This document shows, one piece after another, positions 8,551 through 16,548 of a stretch of 64,000 nt of DNA. The notes beneath the pieces are model-generated. The model searched no databases. It was not told where the DNA came from and was given only the letters and a program-made list of their open reading frames with translations. The translations under genes were made by a program, and so were the position numbers. The stretch lies in assembly GCA_041645035.1 (NCBI GenBank), contig JBAZQU010000001.1, positions 42,645-106,644 of the forward strand, read 5' to 3'. Source of the DNA: 2-02-FULL-48-14 sp041645035. Lineage in GTDB: Bacteria > Patescibacteriota > Gracilibacteria > UBA1369 > 2-02-FULL-48-14. Numbering within the stretch: the first letter of the stretch is position 1; each line of letters opens with the position of its first letter.

Positions 8551-8614
8551 TTAGCTGATGTAATTAAATTCGCGAGCCGATAGGCGAGCATTATTTGGGG
8601 CAATTTTTGTTTCA
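8551..8614 (+). repeat. Left long inverted repeat flanking the Cys-rich gene
   Basis: Two conserved blocks, 8551-8571 (TTAGCTgatgTAATTAAATTC) and 8590-8614 (25 bp, beginning ATTATTTGGGGC), are separated by a variable 18-bp centre. Both reappear inverted at 10274-10338 on the other side of the gene at 8612-10243. The 25-bp inner block is identical in both copies and contains the stop codon of that gene. Confidence 0.85.
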
Positions 8615-10243
8615 GTAAACTTCTTTTAAGTAGCAATCTTCACAAAAAACAATTTTCTGATCGTTTGGTTGATAGGTTGTTTTTATAGCTTTTTGGCATT
8701 TACTGCATGTGCGATCATATAATTTATGTGAACTCCTAAAAAATAAGCGTTCCTGGTAGCGACAATTGGGACATTTTTGAGGGATTGGCAGTTTCATTTT
8801 GCGATAAAATTGTAACTCCTGTGCGATTATTCGATAGTTTTTTCCGCATGCAATGCAAGCAAGAATTTCTTTCGTTATGTCATCCGGTACATTTCGGATT
8901 TCTTCCGGAACCTGCAATGCCTGCTTCATAAACTCTTTTTCTTCTGCCAATTTCCATGATAAGCCCATTTGCGCCGCCTGTTCTTGGGATAATGGGAAAT
9001 AATCTTGTGCTAAACTCTCATTGTAAGCGTATGGAGATAGCTGCATTGGGAAAAACTCACCCCATTCCCCAGTTTGTTTCATGTGTTCAATAATTTTTTG
9101 GACTAAGGCTTCATATTCTTCTTTAGAGTATTGTTTATTGAGAATGCAATAAGCGTTCTTCTTTAGTCCAGCGCAACCAAAAAGGTTTGAAGAATAAAAG
9201 CAGCTATCGACATAACGCGAATTTTTTACATCCCAGGCGTGATTTACAAACTGAGTGTTGTAATCGTATGAAGCAGACATTGCTTCGTAAACTAATTCAA
9301 CTTTTGGAGAGTAGTGGGTGTCATAAGTATCTTTGGCGCCGCTTGGAAGCACGTAAATATAAGCGCAGTCCTCAAGCTCCTCGGCCTCAAAACAATATTT
9401 TGCGTTTTTTGATTTAATCAAGCGGTCGCCAATACAGTTTTCAACCTGTATGTTATGGGCAGACCTAAATGGAAATTGTAATGAGAATTTAAGAAATTCT
9501 TGCTTGCACTGTTCGATTGCATGGACAGTGCTAAGTTTTTGGACAAATTGATTGTACTTTTCTTCGGAAACTGGTTGGTTGAATATGTGTAATTTTTTTT
9601 GGGTGAGATTGACGCAACCGATACATTTTTCGCAACCTTGACAATCTCTGCAAAATAAAAGGTCGGATGAGTCTCGACAATTTTGTGTCCAAAAACAGTG
9701 ATAGAGGTTTACGCCATAAATACATTCATAACAAAGTTCGCTTTTGTAGGTGAGCATACAGTCCATGCAATCGCGGGAATGATTTGTTTGATAGGAATAC
9801 AAAATGTCCTCCGATTCTACGCATGATGTAGCCATGTAAACATTGCGTGCAGAAACGCTATAGGGGCCATAGTCACTATTTTCACAGTGGGATAATGTCA
9901 TGTTGATTCTGGGAACTTTTTTTATAAGTTCACCGAATTGTTCAAAGAAAGGTCTGGAAAAATCAAAGTCCACTCCATAACTTAGGCTGTCCCAATTGTC
10001 GCTCCACCAAATGTCTTTATCGTAAACAATGTAAGGTTTGTCTGGCGAAATCATCGAAATAATTGATTTTTTGGAAAAATCGCATTTTCGTTTATACATG
10101 AATCTTTCGTTACGCCAGGCAAACCGTCTTTGACGACGACAATCAGAGCATAGTGTAGGTTCAGGAACGCTTATTTTTGAATAAAAAGCTCTATCTATAT
10201 CGCTGATTTCAAAATTGTTTTTGCATTTTGCACATGGTTTCAT
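8612..10243 (-). CDS. Cys-rich zinc-ribbon protein of unknown function
   Basis: This protein of 543 residues begins with a ribbon MKPCAKCKNNFE...CSDCRRQRR and ends with another (CIACGKNYR ... CPNCRYQER ... CSKCQKAI ... CEDC). The middle, about residues 115-230, is packed with CxxC-like pairs such as CMDCMLTYKSELCYECIYG and CRDCQGCEKCIGC, which suggest a repetitive metal-bound solenoid. I recognise it as a family common in CPR genomes with no known biochemical role. Codon use and base composition are more AT-rich than the flanking genes. A leaderless promoter is likely (TACAAT ends 6 bp before the ATG), and the gene lies between long inverted repeats, so transfer as a unit is plausible. Confidence 0.8.
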   Translation of the reverse strand: MKPCAKCKNNFEISDIDRAFYSKISVPEPTLCSDCRRQRRFAWRNERFMYKRKCDFSKKSIISMISPDKPYIVYDKDIWWSDNWDSLSYGVDFDFSRPFFEQFGELIKKVPRINMTLSHCENSDYGPYSVSARNVYMATSCVESEDILYSYQTNHSRDCMDCMLTYKSELCYECIYGVNLYHCFWTQNCRDSSDLLFCRDCQGCEKCIGCVNLTQKKLHIFNQPVSEEKYNQFVQKLSTVHAIEQCKQEFLKFSLQFPFRSAHNIQVENCIGDRLIKSKNAKYCFEAEELEDCAYIYVLPSGAKDTYDTHYSPKVELVYEAMSASYDYNTQFVNHAWDVKNSRYVDSCFYSSNLFGCAGLKKNAYCILNKQYSKEEYEALVQKIIEHMKQTGEWGEFFPMQLSPYAYNESLAQDYFPLSQEQAAQMGLSWKLAEEKEFMKQALQVPEEIRNVPDDITKEILACIACGKNYRIIAQELQFYRKMKLPIPQKCPNCRYQERLFFRSSHKLYDRTCSKCQKAIKTTYQPNDQKIVFCEDCYLKEVY

Positions 10244-10249
10244 GACTCT

Positions 10250-10278
10250 ATTGTAAAGATTTATAGTTTAATTTGAAA
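10250..10278 (-). promoter_or_regulatory. Leaderless promoter of the Cys-rich gene
   Basis: Read on the minus strand: TTTCAA (10278-10273), 17-bp spacer, TACAAT (10255-10250), then only 6 bp to the ATG at 10243. The -35 box overlaps the inner edge of the right inverted repeat, so the repeat appears to carry part of the promoter. Confidence 0.55.
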
Positions 10279-10338
10279 CAAAAATTGCCCCAAATAATTT
10301 TTCGGCGACATCCGAAAAGAATTTAATTATTTTAGCTA
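10274..10338 (-). repeat. Right long inverted repeat flanking the Cys-rich gene
   Basis: This is the inverted partner of 8551-8614. The 25-bp block at 10274-10298 is identical to the left copy; the outer block at 10319-10338 matches except four bases. The variable centre here forms its own hairpin (TTTTCGG-6 nt-CCGAAAA), which might also terminate the convergently read ftsB-like gene. The outer edge abuts the ftsB-like stop codon at 10340. Confidence 0.85.
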
Positions 10339-10339
10339 A

Positions 10340-10756
10340 CTAAGATTTATACGGGTTGCTGCTGAAGAAGAATCTCCACCATTTTTTCGGGGTGGACCAA
10401 GAGGCACGGATTTGTTCGGCCACACGCTGTTCTTCGGCGTCTTGAGAGAGCACAATCAGGTCTTCATCGGGGATGACTACAACCTGTTCGCCGGGATTGA
10501 TGAGCCCCAAGTTTTGTTTCGCCACTTTTTCCACATATTCCGCGGAGGTGTAGTACTGGAAATCCTCTAATTTTTGCTGATTTTCCTCCTTGAGGTCGGC
10601 GTTGCGCGTTTCAAATTCGGTAATGTGTTTTTCAATTTGATAGTTTTCGTAAATCGAAACAGTGAGGTTATAGAGCATGTAGGCCACCACAAAAAATCCC
10701 ACAATGAGCACGAGCCTCATAAGGTTAAACTGGTTGTCGTGGCTTTCCTGGAGCAT
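10340..10756 (-). CDS. FtsB/DivIC-like septum formation initiator
   Basis: This protein of 138 residues has a short cytoplasmic tail, one membrane helix about residues 13-33 (LVLIVGFFVVAYMLYNLTV), a coiled coil around 35-70 (ENYQIEKHITEFETRNADLKEENQ) and the YTSAEYVEKVAKQNLGLINPGE motif typical of FtsB/DivIC. These proteins bridge FtsL and FtsQ in the divisome. FtsB and DivIC cannot be told apart here. It is divergent from murC with 37 bp between the starts, linking division and wall synthesis. Confidence 0.88.
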   Translation of the reverse strand: MLQESHDNQFNLMRLVLIVGFFVVAYMLYNLTVSIYENYQIEKHITEFETRNADLKEENQQKLEDFQYYTSAEYVEKVAKQNLGLINPGEQVVVIPDEDLIVLSQDAEEQRVAEQIRASWSTPKKWWRFFFSSNPYKS

Positions 10757-10793
10757 TTTTGTTAAACTAAGGCCGACTTATCTTAATCCCTCT

Positions 10794-12023
10794 ATGTCCT
10801 TTTTTGAAGACCAGAATGAAATCTATCTTGTGGGGATTGGGGGAATTGGCATGAGCGGCCTTGCGAGGCTGCTGAAAGCTTTTGGGAAAGAAGTGCGGGG
10901 GAGCGATTCGACCGCTTCTTCTACGACGGCGGAGCTGGAGGCGGAGGGAATTCCGGTTGTTATTGGGCATTACCCCGAACATCTGCCAGATACGACGGAA
11001 TTGGTGATTTACAGTGAGGCGATTCCGCCGGTGAACCCGGAACTGTTGAAGGCGAAGGAGCTCGAAATTCCGACCATGACTTACTTCCAGGCGCTTGGAG
11101 AGGTGACTAAAAATTACCATTTGATCGCCATTGCGGGTACGCATGGAAAAACCACCACCACTGCGATGCTGGGACTGATTTTAGAAAATGCGGGACTCGA
11201 CCCCACGGTTTTGTTGGGCAGTAAATTGAAAGAATTTGGGAACCGGAACGTGAAAGTGGGCGAAAGCGATTTGTTCGTGCTCGAAGCATGCGAGTATAGA
11301 AGAAATTTTATGAGTTTGAAGCCGGATCTGCTCGGAGTGACGAATATGGAATTCGACCACACGGATTATTTCAAGTCGTGGAAGGATTACAAAATGGCTT
11401 TTGAAGAATTATCCGCTCGAAGTGGGGAAGTAATTTGGCCGGAAGATGTGGGCGAATATGAAGGTGAGCTGGGGCTGCCGGGCGTACATAATTTAATGAA
11501 TGCAGGTCTGGCGGCCTTGATCGCTCGAAAAATAGGCGTTTCAGAAGATGTGATCGCAGAAACGTTGAAAGGATATCAAGGGGCGTGGCGTCGCTTTGAA
11601 TATAAAGGGACCACGATGAACGGCGCCCTGATTTACGACGACTACGCGCATCACCCCAGCGAAATTCGAGCAACTCTGGAGGGCGCTCGCGAAAAATATC
11701 CGGAGGCGCGCATTGTGGCGGTGTTTCAGCCGCATCAATACAGTCGTACGGCCGCTTTGTTGGATGCCTTTGCGGAAAGTTTTGAGGATGCCGACGAGGT
11801 TATTATTCCCAATATTTATGAGGCTCGCGATACGGAGGCCGACAAGCACGCAGTTTCCACGGAAACTTTGGTGGAAGCCATTTCTTGTCACCATGACAAC
11901 GTACGGAATGGGGAAGGCTTGGAGGCCACGGCCGAATATTTAGAGGATACGCTAAACGACGGAGACTTGGTGCTCGTTATGGGAGCGGGAGATGTGGATA
12001 AAATTACTGAGAAACTTTTATAA
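10794..12023 (+). CDS. murC: UDP-N-acetylmuramate-L-alanine ligase
   Basis: MurC adds L-Ala to UDP-MurNAc with ATP, the first amino-acid step of peptidoglycan synthesis in the cytoplasm. The 409-residue protein shows the N-terminal Rossmann motif VGIGGIGMSGLAR, the P-loop GTHGKTTTT (Lys119), an EACEYRRNF block and the YDDYAHHPSEI motif that starts the C-terminal domain. A longer frame upstream is rejected because it would overlap the divergent ftsB-like gene; ATG 10794 gives the family N-terminus. The protein is slightly shorter than typical MurC (about 450-490 residues). Confidence 0.94.
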   Translation: MSFFEDQNEIYLVGIGGIGMSGLARLLKAFGKEVRGSDSTASSTTAELEAEGIPVVIGHYPEHLPDTTELVIYSEAIPPVNPELLKAKELEIPTMTYFQALGEVTKNYHLIAIAGTHGKTTTTAMLGLILENAGLDPTVLLGSKLKEFGNRNVKVGESDLFVLEACEYRRNFMSLKPDLLGVTNMEFDHTDYFKSWKDYKMAFEELSARSGEVIWPEDVGEYEGELGLPGVHNLMNAGLAALIARKIGVSEDVIAETLKGYQGAWRRFEYKGTTMNGALIYDDYAHHPSEIRATLEGAREKYPEARIVAVFQPHQYSRTAALLDAFAESFEDADEVIIPNIYEARDTEADKHAVSTETLVEAISCHHDNVRNGEGLEATAEYLEDTLNDGDLVLVMGAGDVDKITEKLL

Positions 12024-12033
12024 AAACGGAGAC

Positions 12034-12062
12034 TTGCTTTTGCCCTTAATAAATACTATAAT
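12034..12062 (+). promoter_or_regulatory. Promoter of the MazEF-type module
   Basis: TTGCTT (12034-12039), 17-bp spacer, TATAAT (12057-12062). The 30 bp to the antitoxin ATG are almost pure AT. They contain an inverted ATATTTA...TAAATAT pair (12061-12067 and 12088-12094) that could be an autoregulatory operator, though AT richness makes chance likely. Confidence 0.7.
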
Positions 12063-12092
12063 ATTTATGTATTATATTTATATATTCTAAAT

Positions 12093-12344
12093 ATGAAATC
12101 TGTAATTACTTTCACCAGCACGCTCTCACCTAGACTGATGGACTGGCTTGATCATTATGCGGAAAAAGAAGGAGTCACCAAGCGCTTCGTTATTGAGACT
12201 TCTCTTAAGCTTTATCAGGCACAGCAAAAAAAGAAAGAGCTCGCTCAAATGTTTACAGAGCTCAGTCAAGACGAAGAAACTCTTATTTTGGCTGAGGCAG
12301 GGATGGGAGATTATTTGGAACGGTTAACGGCTAATGACAAATGA
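12093..12344 (+). CDS. Ribbon-helix-helix-like antitoxin
   Basis: This 83-residue protein starts MKSVITFTSTLSPRLMDWLDHYAEKEG-VTKRFVIETSL, resembling the strand-helix-helix of ribbon-helix-helix DNA-binding antitoxins. An acidic C-terminal part (LSQDEETLILAEAGMGDYLERL) would wrap the toxin. It overlaps the MazF-type toxin by 4 bp (ATGA), has its own promoter, and is AT-rich relative to murC. In such pairs the antitoxin usually represses its own operon. Confidence 0.8.
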   Translation: MKSVITFTSTLSPRLMDWLDHYAEKEGVTKRFVIETSLKLYQAQQKKKELAQMFTELSQDEETLILAEAGMGDYLERLTANDK

Positions 12345-12673
12345 AACAAAAAGATATTTATTTAGCCGATTTGAGCCCTATAAAAGGTCAAGAACAAGAA
12401 GGTGTTCGGCCTGTTGTAATCATTTCCGGTCCGAGCATGAATAACTATTTTAATCTTGTGACGGTCTGCCCCCTGTCGAGCAAAATTAAAAATTATCCCG
12501 TATGCGCAGTTATCAGGAAAAATGCTCGTAATGGGTTGAATCAAGATTCGGAAATTCTAACTTTTCATATACGGACCATCTCAAAAGATAGACTTATAAA
12601 GAAACTCGGCGAAATTTCCGGCGATCAGCTTGAAAAAATCTTCCAAGGGCTTTTTGATATTTTACGGTTCTAA
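12341..12673 (+). CDS. MazF/PemK-type mRNA interferase
   Basis: This 110-residue toxin matches the MazF/PemK endoribonuclease fold. It begins KQKDIYLADLSPIKGQEQEG-VRPVVIISG, with the conserved RPVVI strand, continues to NLVTVCPLSS and GLNQDSEILTFHIRTISKDRL, and ends with an alpha-helical LEKIFQGLFDIL. MazF enzymes cut mRNA at short motifs. Its 3' end overlaps the convergent cysS by 4 bp. Confidence 0.92.
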   Translation: MKQKDIYLADLSPIKGQEQEGVRPVVIISGPSMNNYFNLVTVCPLSSKIKNYPVCAVIRKNARNGLNQDSEILTFHIRTISKDRLIKKLGEISGDQLEKIFQGLFDILRF

Positions 12674-13986
12674 ATCTTTGGTTTTGCAAAACTGCCGGTG
12701 GCTGAATCTTCCACATCGATGTCTTGTTTGGTGAGTTGGTCGCGTATTTCATCTGACTTAGCCCAATCTTTATTTTTGCGCGCTGCATCGCGGGCCTCGA
12801 TGAGCTTTTTTTGTTCGTTAGTAAGGACGAAATCGACGGGGAAAATTTGGAGAACTTGGTTGACGTGATCCAGCGTACCTTGGATGTTTTTTTCAGCGCG
12901 GGTAGTCCATTCAAAAAGAATGGCTAAGGCGCCGGCTACATCAAAATCGTTTTCGAGTTTTTCGCTGAAGTTGCGGATAAAATCTTGGTCGATTTCGCTC
13001 GTACCATCGAGATGGTGGAGATAAAAATCGTCGAGACGTTTTAAACTGCCTCGGGATTGTTCAAGTGTTTCCTTGCTGTATTCAATGGGGGAGCGATAGT
13101 GAGTTCCGAGGAGGAAAAAGCGGACTACGCGAGGACTGTATTGCGCGAAAATTTCCTTAAGCGTGAAAAAGTTTCCAAGGGATTTGCTCATTTTTTCGCT
13201 GTCCACGGTGATGTAACCGTTGTGCATCCAAATGTTTGCAAAAGTTTTTCCGGTGGCGGATTCGCTTTGAGCAATTTCACACTCGTGGTGAGGGAATTTG
13301 AGATCCAGGCCGCCGCCGTGAATATCAAAAGTTTCACCGAGGAGTTTTGCACTCATGGCGCTGCATTCGATGTGCCAACCCGGGCGGCCATCACCCCAAG
13401 GGCTGGGCCAAAAAGGTTCGCCTTCTTTTTTAAATTTCCAAAGCACAAAATCTTGGTGATTTCTTTTGTCGGTGCGTTCTTCCACTCGAGCTCCGGCATT
13501 CAATTCATCGAGGTTCTGGTGAGAAAGCTTCCCGTACTCTTTGAAGGTTTTGATGTCAAAATAAACGCCATCGGCAAGAACGTACGTGTGGCCCTTGGCT
13601 TCGAGCGTTTTAATAAGTTCAACCATGGGCTCCACGTATTCCGTGGCACGGGGATTGTGAGTGGGGGCTTTCACGCCCAAGGCGGCGTAATCGGTCTTAT
13701 ATTCGGGAATGATTTTCTCGGCGAGCTGCTCCACGGTAATACCTTCTTTAGCGGCGCGGTCGATCATTTTATCCTCAATGTCCGTGGTGTTGAACGCAAA
13801 AATTACTTCGTAGCTGGAGAATTCCAAGAAGCGACGAATCAAGTCAAAGGCAACGGCACTGCGTCCGTGGCCAAGATGAGCATGATCGTAAACGGTAGGA
13901 CCGCACACATACATGCGAACGGTTTCCCCGGGCTTTTTATTGAGCGCGACTTTTTTGCCCTGCAGACTGTCGTAGATTTGGATCAT
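12670..13986 (-). CDS. cysS: Cysteinyl-tRNA synthetase
   Basis: This class I synthetase of 438 residues charges tRNA-Cys. The HIGH-like motif is HAHLGHGR and the KMSKS motif is intact in DSEKMSKSLGNF. Zinc ligands are visible in YVCGPTVYD (Cys28), GWHIECSAM and FPHHECEIA. The C-terminal helical domain includes KNKDWAKSDEIRDQL. Length is slightly below the 460 residues common in other bacteria. The start overlaps the yggT gene by 4 bp, so cysS is translated after yggT in one transcript. Confidence 0.97.
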   Translation of the reverse strand: MIQIYDSLQGKKVALNKKPGETVRMYVCGPTVYDHAHLGHGRSAVAFDLIRRFLEFSSYEVIFAFNTTDIEDKMIDRAAKEGITVEQLAEKIIPEYKTDYAALGVKAPTHNPRATEYVEPMVELIKTLEAKGHTYVLADGVYFDIKTFKEYGKLSHQNLDELNAGARVEERTDKRNHQDFVLWKFKKEGEPFWPSPWGDGRPGWHIECSAMSAKLLGETFDIHGGGLDLKFPHHECEIAQSESATGKTFANIWMHNGYITVDSEKMSKSLGNFFTLKEIFAQYSPRVVRFFLLGTHYRSPIEYSKETLEQSRGSLKRLDDFYLHHLDGTSEIDQDFIRNFSEKLENDFDVAGALAILFEWTTRAEKNIQGTLDHVNQVLQIFPVDFVLTNEQKKLIEARDAARKNKDWAKSDEIRDQLTKQDIDVEDSATGSFAKPKI

Positions 13987-14240
13987 AACAGTGAGTTGAT
14001 GAGAGTCCGGAAAACCTCAATAAGTAACATAGCAATAAGCGGAGAAAGGTCCAACATTCCAAAACTGGGGAGGACGCGGCGAATGGGCGCTATGATGGGT
14101 TCAGTAACCTGATACAGAAGGCTCATAAGCCCGGTTGCTTCATGCCTAAACCAACTCAAAATTACGCGCAGTAAAATGAGCATACTGAGCAGGTCAGCCA
14201 AAATGTTGAGCGTTTGTTTTAGGAAATATACAAATTCCAC
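13983..14240 (-). CDS. YggT family membrane protein
   Basis: This 85-residue membrane protein has two hydrophobic helices (LNILADLLSMLILLRVILSW and LSPLIAMLLIEVFRTLI) around the family signature TEPIIAPIRRVLP. YggT proteins are one- or two-repeat membrane proteins linked to cell division and osmotic tolerance; the molecular role is unknown. It is translationally coupled (ATGA) to cysS. Confidence 0.88.
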   Translation of the reverse strand: MEFVYFLKQTLNILADLLSMLILLRVILSWFRHEATGLMSLLYQVTEPIIAPIRRVLPSFGMLDLSPLIAMLLIEVFRTLINSLL

Positions 14241-14270
14241 AGTGGTACATTATAACTGCGGCGGATTGTA

Positions 14271-16454
14271 TCAGAAACTTTTCGGAACTGCACGTTTTCG
14301 CATCTCGACGTAGGCAAGGGCGCCCAGGGCACTTAGGATGAAGAGGGCAGTTTGAGCGGGTCCGGATTCCGGAGTTCCGCCAATTTCATCCTCGGAACCG
14401 GAGATGGCGGGTGTCTCACTGGTGTCGTCTATGGCGTCAACGTCCCCTTCCACGCGAGAGAGTTCGGGGATTCCCGTAACCGTCTCACTGAGCGTACCCT
14501 CGGTTCCTTCGGTATCCACAGTAACAACGGCGAAGTAATAAACCTCTTCACCGCTTAAATCCATAATGGACCAGCTGGTTGAGGAATCGTAAGTCTCTGA
14601 AACGGCATAAAGCGATTCCGCGGAAGGACCGTAATACACACGATAGAAGGCAATGGGGTTGGTGCTCTCTGCAGCTTCCCAACTGAGAAGAATTGTTTCT
14701 GCGGCACCGGTAGCGGTAAGACCGGTCACAGTGCCCACGACAGGCGTCTCTTCTATTTCAGCCCCCCCCACGGTAATAGTAAGTTGATCTCGATGTTCCA
14801 CTTCATTTCCAAGTGTATCCATGAGCAGTACATCCAAAGTGTAGTCTCCGACGGTTTCCGGCATAATGAGTTCCACTTCATATTTTCCGGAAGTGCTGGT
14901 TTCTTCAAGAGTGAATACTTCCTCTTCAAAAATTACAGAAGCCTCTTCAAGGTTCGCTTCGCTGAGCACCGTAATAACTACGCTGTCTCCGGGGACTATG
15001 TCAATTTCAGGTTCCATGCTGATAGCAACTAGTTCGGGAGCCGTGGTGTCTACGGTGACTTTTTCACTGTCGGAACTTTCGATTACCTCCAGGATTTCTT
15101 CTTCACCCGGATCGCCTTCGCCCAGTTTCACAATATCCACGTAAAGGTTATAAGTTCCGTCTTTAACATCTTCCAGGGAATAGCTAAAGCTGTTATCAAA
15201 TTCCACTTCGGTGCGTGCCATTTCGTCTTCATCCAAATAAATCACCGCAGTGTAACCGTATTCAGCTTCTCCTTGAATTTCCATAGTATCAGAGGAGTAG
15301 CTTCCTTCGGCCGGGCTGATGAGAGTGAAATCACCATCGCGTTCAAAATCAGTACTTTCAAAATCGCTTTGGTAGTCGACGCCGCTTTCTTCGGTGGTGA
15401 TCACTTCCGTGGTGGCTTTGCCGGTGAGGCTGAATTCATTGATATCGGTAACGCTTAGTGTCTGTTCGCCCGGAGTCACGAATTTTACAGAAAGGCTGAA
15501 GACATGTTCGCCTTGGTCCTCGGCAAGGAAAGTATAATCATTGGGGAGGGTTGCGCTGCTGTCGCTGGAGGCAAAACGAATAGTTCCCGTGTAGTCCGGG
15601 ACGCTAAATCCGTCGGCATCCGCGGCTTTTACCGTGATACTTTGGCCGTCTCCCACCACGGTCGTGTCATCGAGACCGTCCACGGTGAAAGAATCCATTT
15701 CGCCGCTTTCGGCAGAGAGATAAACGTCTTCATTATAACCACCGACGTCGGCGTAGGCTCCGCTTCCGGAGAACGCCAGTTTAGCACTGGTATTTAATGT
15801 TTTATTGACGCTAGAGTCGAAGACGGTAAAATCATAAATTCCTTTTGTTTGGCTAGTGATGTAAAAGTTCATGTTCCCATTTTCGTCCGTTGCGAACTCA
15901 GGACTGTACATGGAAATGGACGAAGAGCTGGGTATGGTTTTGAGTACATGCCCGTCGATTTCATTTCCATAGTTGTCCAGGAGTGAAACCGTCATTTCCA
16001 CCGTTTCTCCAAGTGCCGCGGATTGTTTACTAAAATCTATTTGAGATTTAGTTTCGGAAACAGTTCCCGGGAAAATTTCAAAAGTCATGGAAGGTCCGTA
16101 CGTTTCGTTTTTTTCAGTTTGGCGAGCGGAAACCGTATATTCTCCGGCCATTCGAAGGTGATAATCAGAAATCAAAAGAGAAGCGTCGCCCTTTCCGTCA
16201 GTCACGGTTTTGAGTAAAAGCACGGTTCCATCCGGCTTTTCCAGAGCCACTTCCAGGTTTTGATAGTTTTTGCCCCGGAGAAAAATTTCGTTTGAAAGTC
16301 CGGCTAAAGTGTCGGAAGCCTCGATAACCGTCACCGTGCTCACATTTTTAGAACCCGCCTCGGTAATGAAGGGGGTAGAAAGAAAAGCAAACACAAGCGC
16401 AGCGACCAACAGGAAGCGGAATTTTTGTAATCCTTGAAGGAAAGTCGATGCCAT
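14271..16454 (-). CDS. Large secreted surface protein with Ig-like and fibronectin-type domains and a C-terminal anchor
   Basis: The start at 16454 gives a 727-residue protein with a signal peptide (MASTFLQG...FLLVAALVFAFLSTPFITEAG). Beta-rich repeats follow: Ig/filamin-like domains with phrases such as GDASLLISDYHLRMAGEYTVSAR, an invasin-like DGQSITVKAADADGFSVPDY block, and a fibronectin type III domain near residues 580-670 (LTATGAAETILLSWEAAESTN). The C-terminus has an SGP motif, a hydrophobic helix and a basic end (MRKRAVPKSF), i.e. a sortase/exosortase-like or plain membrane anchor. A start further upstream is rejected because the promoter -10 lies at 16479-16484. It probably forms part of the cell-surface layer or adhesion structures; this is inference. 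Confidence 0.8.
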   Translation of the reverse strand: MASTFLQGLQKFRFLLVAALVFAFLSTPFITEAGSKNVSTVTVIEASDTLAGLSNEIFLRGKNYQNLEVALEKPDGTVLLLKTVTDGKGDASLLISDYHLRMAGEYTVSARQTEKNETYGPSMTFEIFPGTVSETKSQIDFSKQSAALGETVEMTVSLLDNYGNEIDGHVLKTIPSSSSISMYSPEFATDENGNMNFYITSQTKGIYDFTVFDSSVNKTLNTSAKLAFSGSGAYADVGGYNEDVYLSAESGEMDSFTVDGLDDTTVVGDGQSITVKAADADGFSVPDYTGTIRFASSDSSATLPNDYTFLAEDQGEHVFSLSVKFVTPGEQTLSVTDINEFSLTGKATTEVITTEESGVDYQSDFESTDFERDGDFTLISPAEGSYSSDTMEIQGEAEYGYTAVIYLDEDEMARTEVEFDNSFSYSLEDVKDGTYNLYVDIVKLGEGDPGEEEILEVIESSDSEKVTVDTTAPELVAISMEPEIDIVPGDSVVITVLSEANLEEASVIFEEEVFTLEETSTSGKYEVELIMPETVGDYTLDVLLMDTLGNEVEHRDQLTITVGGAEIEETPVVGTVTGLTATGAAETILLSWEAAESTNPIAFYRVYYGPSAESLYAVSETYDSSTSWSIMDLSGEEVYYFAVVTVDTEGTEGTLSETVTGIPELSRVEGDVDAIDDTSETPAISGSEDEIGGTPESGPAQTALFILSALGALAYVEMRKRAVPKSF

Positions 16455-16478
16455 ACGTTTATTTTTGTTTATCTGATA

Positions 16479-16487
16479 ATTATAGCA
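16479..16487 (-). promoter_or_regulatory. Extended -10 promoter of the surface protein
   Basis: On the minus strand TGCTATAAT is followed by a short AT-rich leader and ATG at 16454. The segment from the -10 box to ATGGC closely matches the leaders at 2221-2260 and 49760-49793. The -35 region is not recognisable. Confidence 0.7.
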
Positions 16488-16517
16488 GATTTTGGGGTGG
16501 AGAACAAGAGAGGGGTT

Positions 16518-16526
16518 TGCTAGGAT
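16518..16526 (+). promoter_or_regulatory. Extended -10 promoter of the 7TM/ligase operon
   Basis: TGCTAGGAT lies 22 bp before ATG 16549 and is divergent from the surface-protein promoter. An in-frame ATG at 16525 overlaps the -10 box and so would not be transcribed, which supports 16549 as the start. Confidence 0.5.
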
Positions 16527-16548
16527 GATTGCACGACCCTCTCCACCC

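Noticed and set aside
8549..10345. Target-site duplication around the inverted-repeat-bounded gene (CTATGA versus CTAAGA)
   Set aside because: Only 5 of 6 bases match and the element boundary is uncertain, so it is not reported as a duplication.
13057..14112. 351-residue frame opposite cysS and yggT
   Set aside because: Lies wholly on the reverse strand of two well-identified genes; composition reflects their codon bias.
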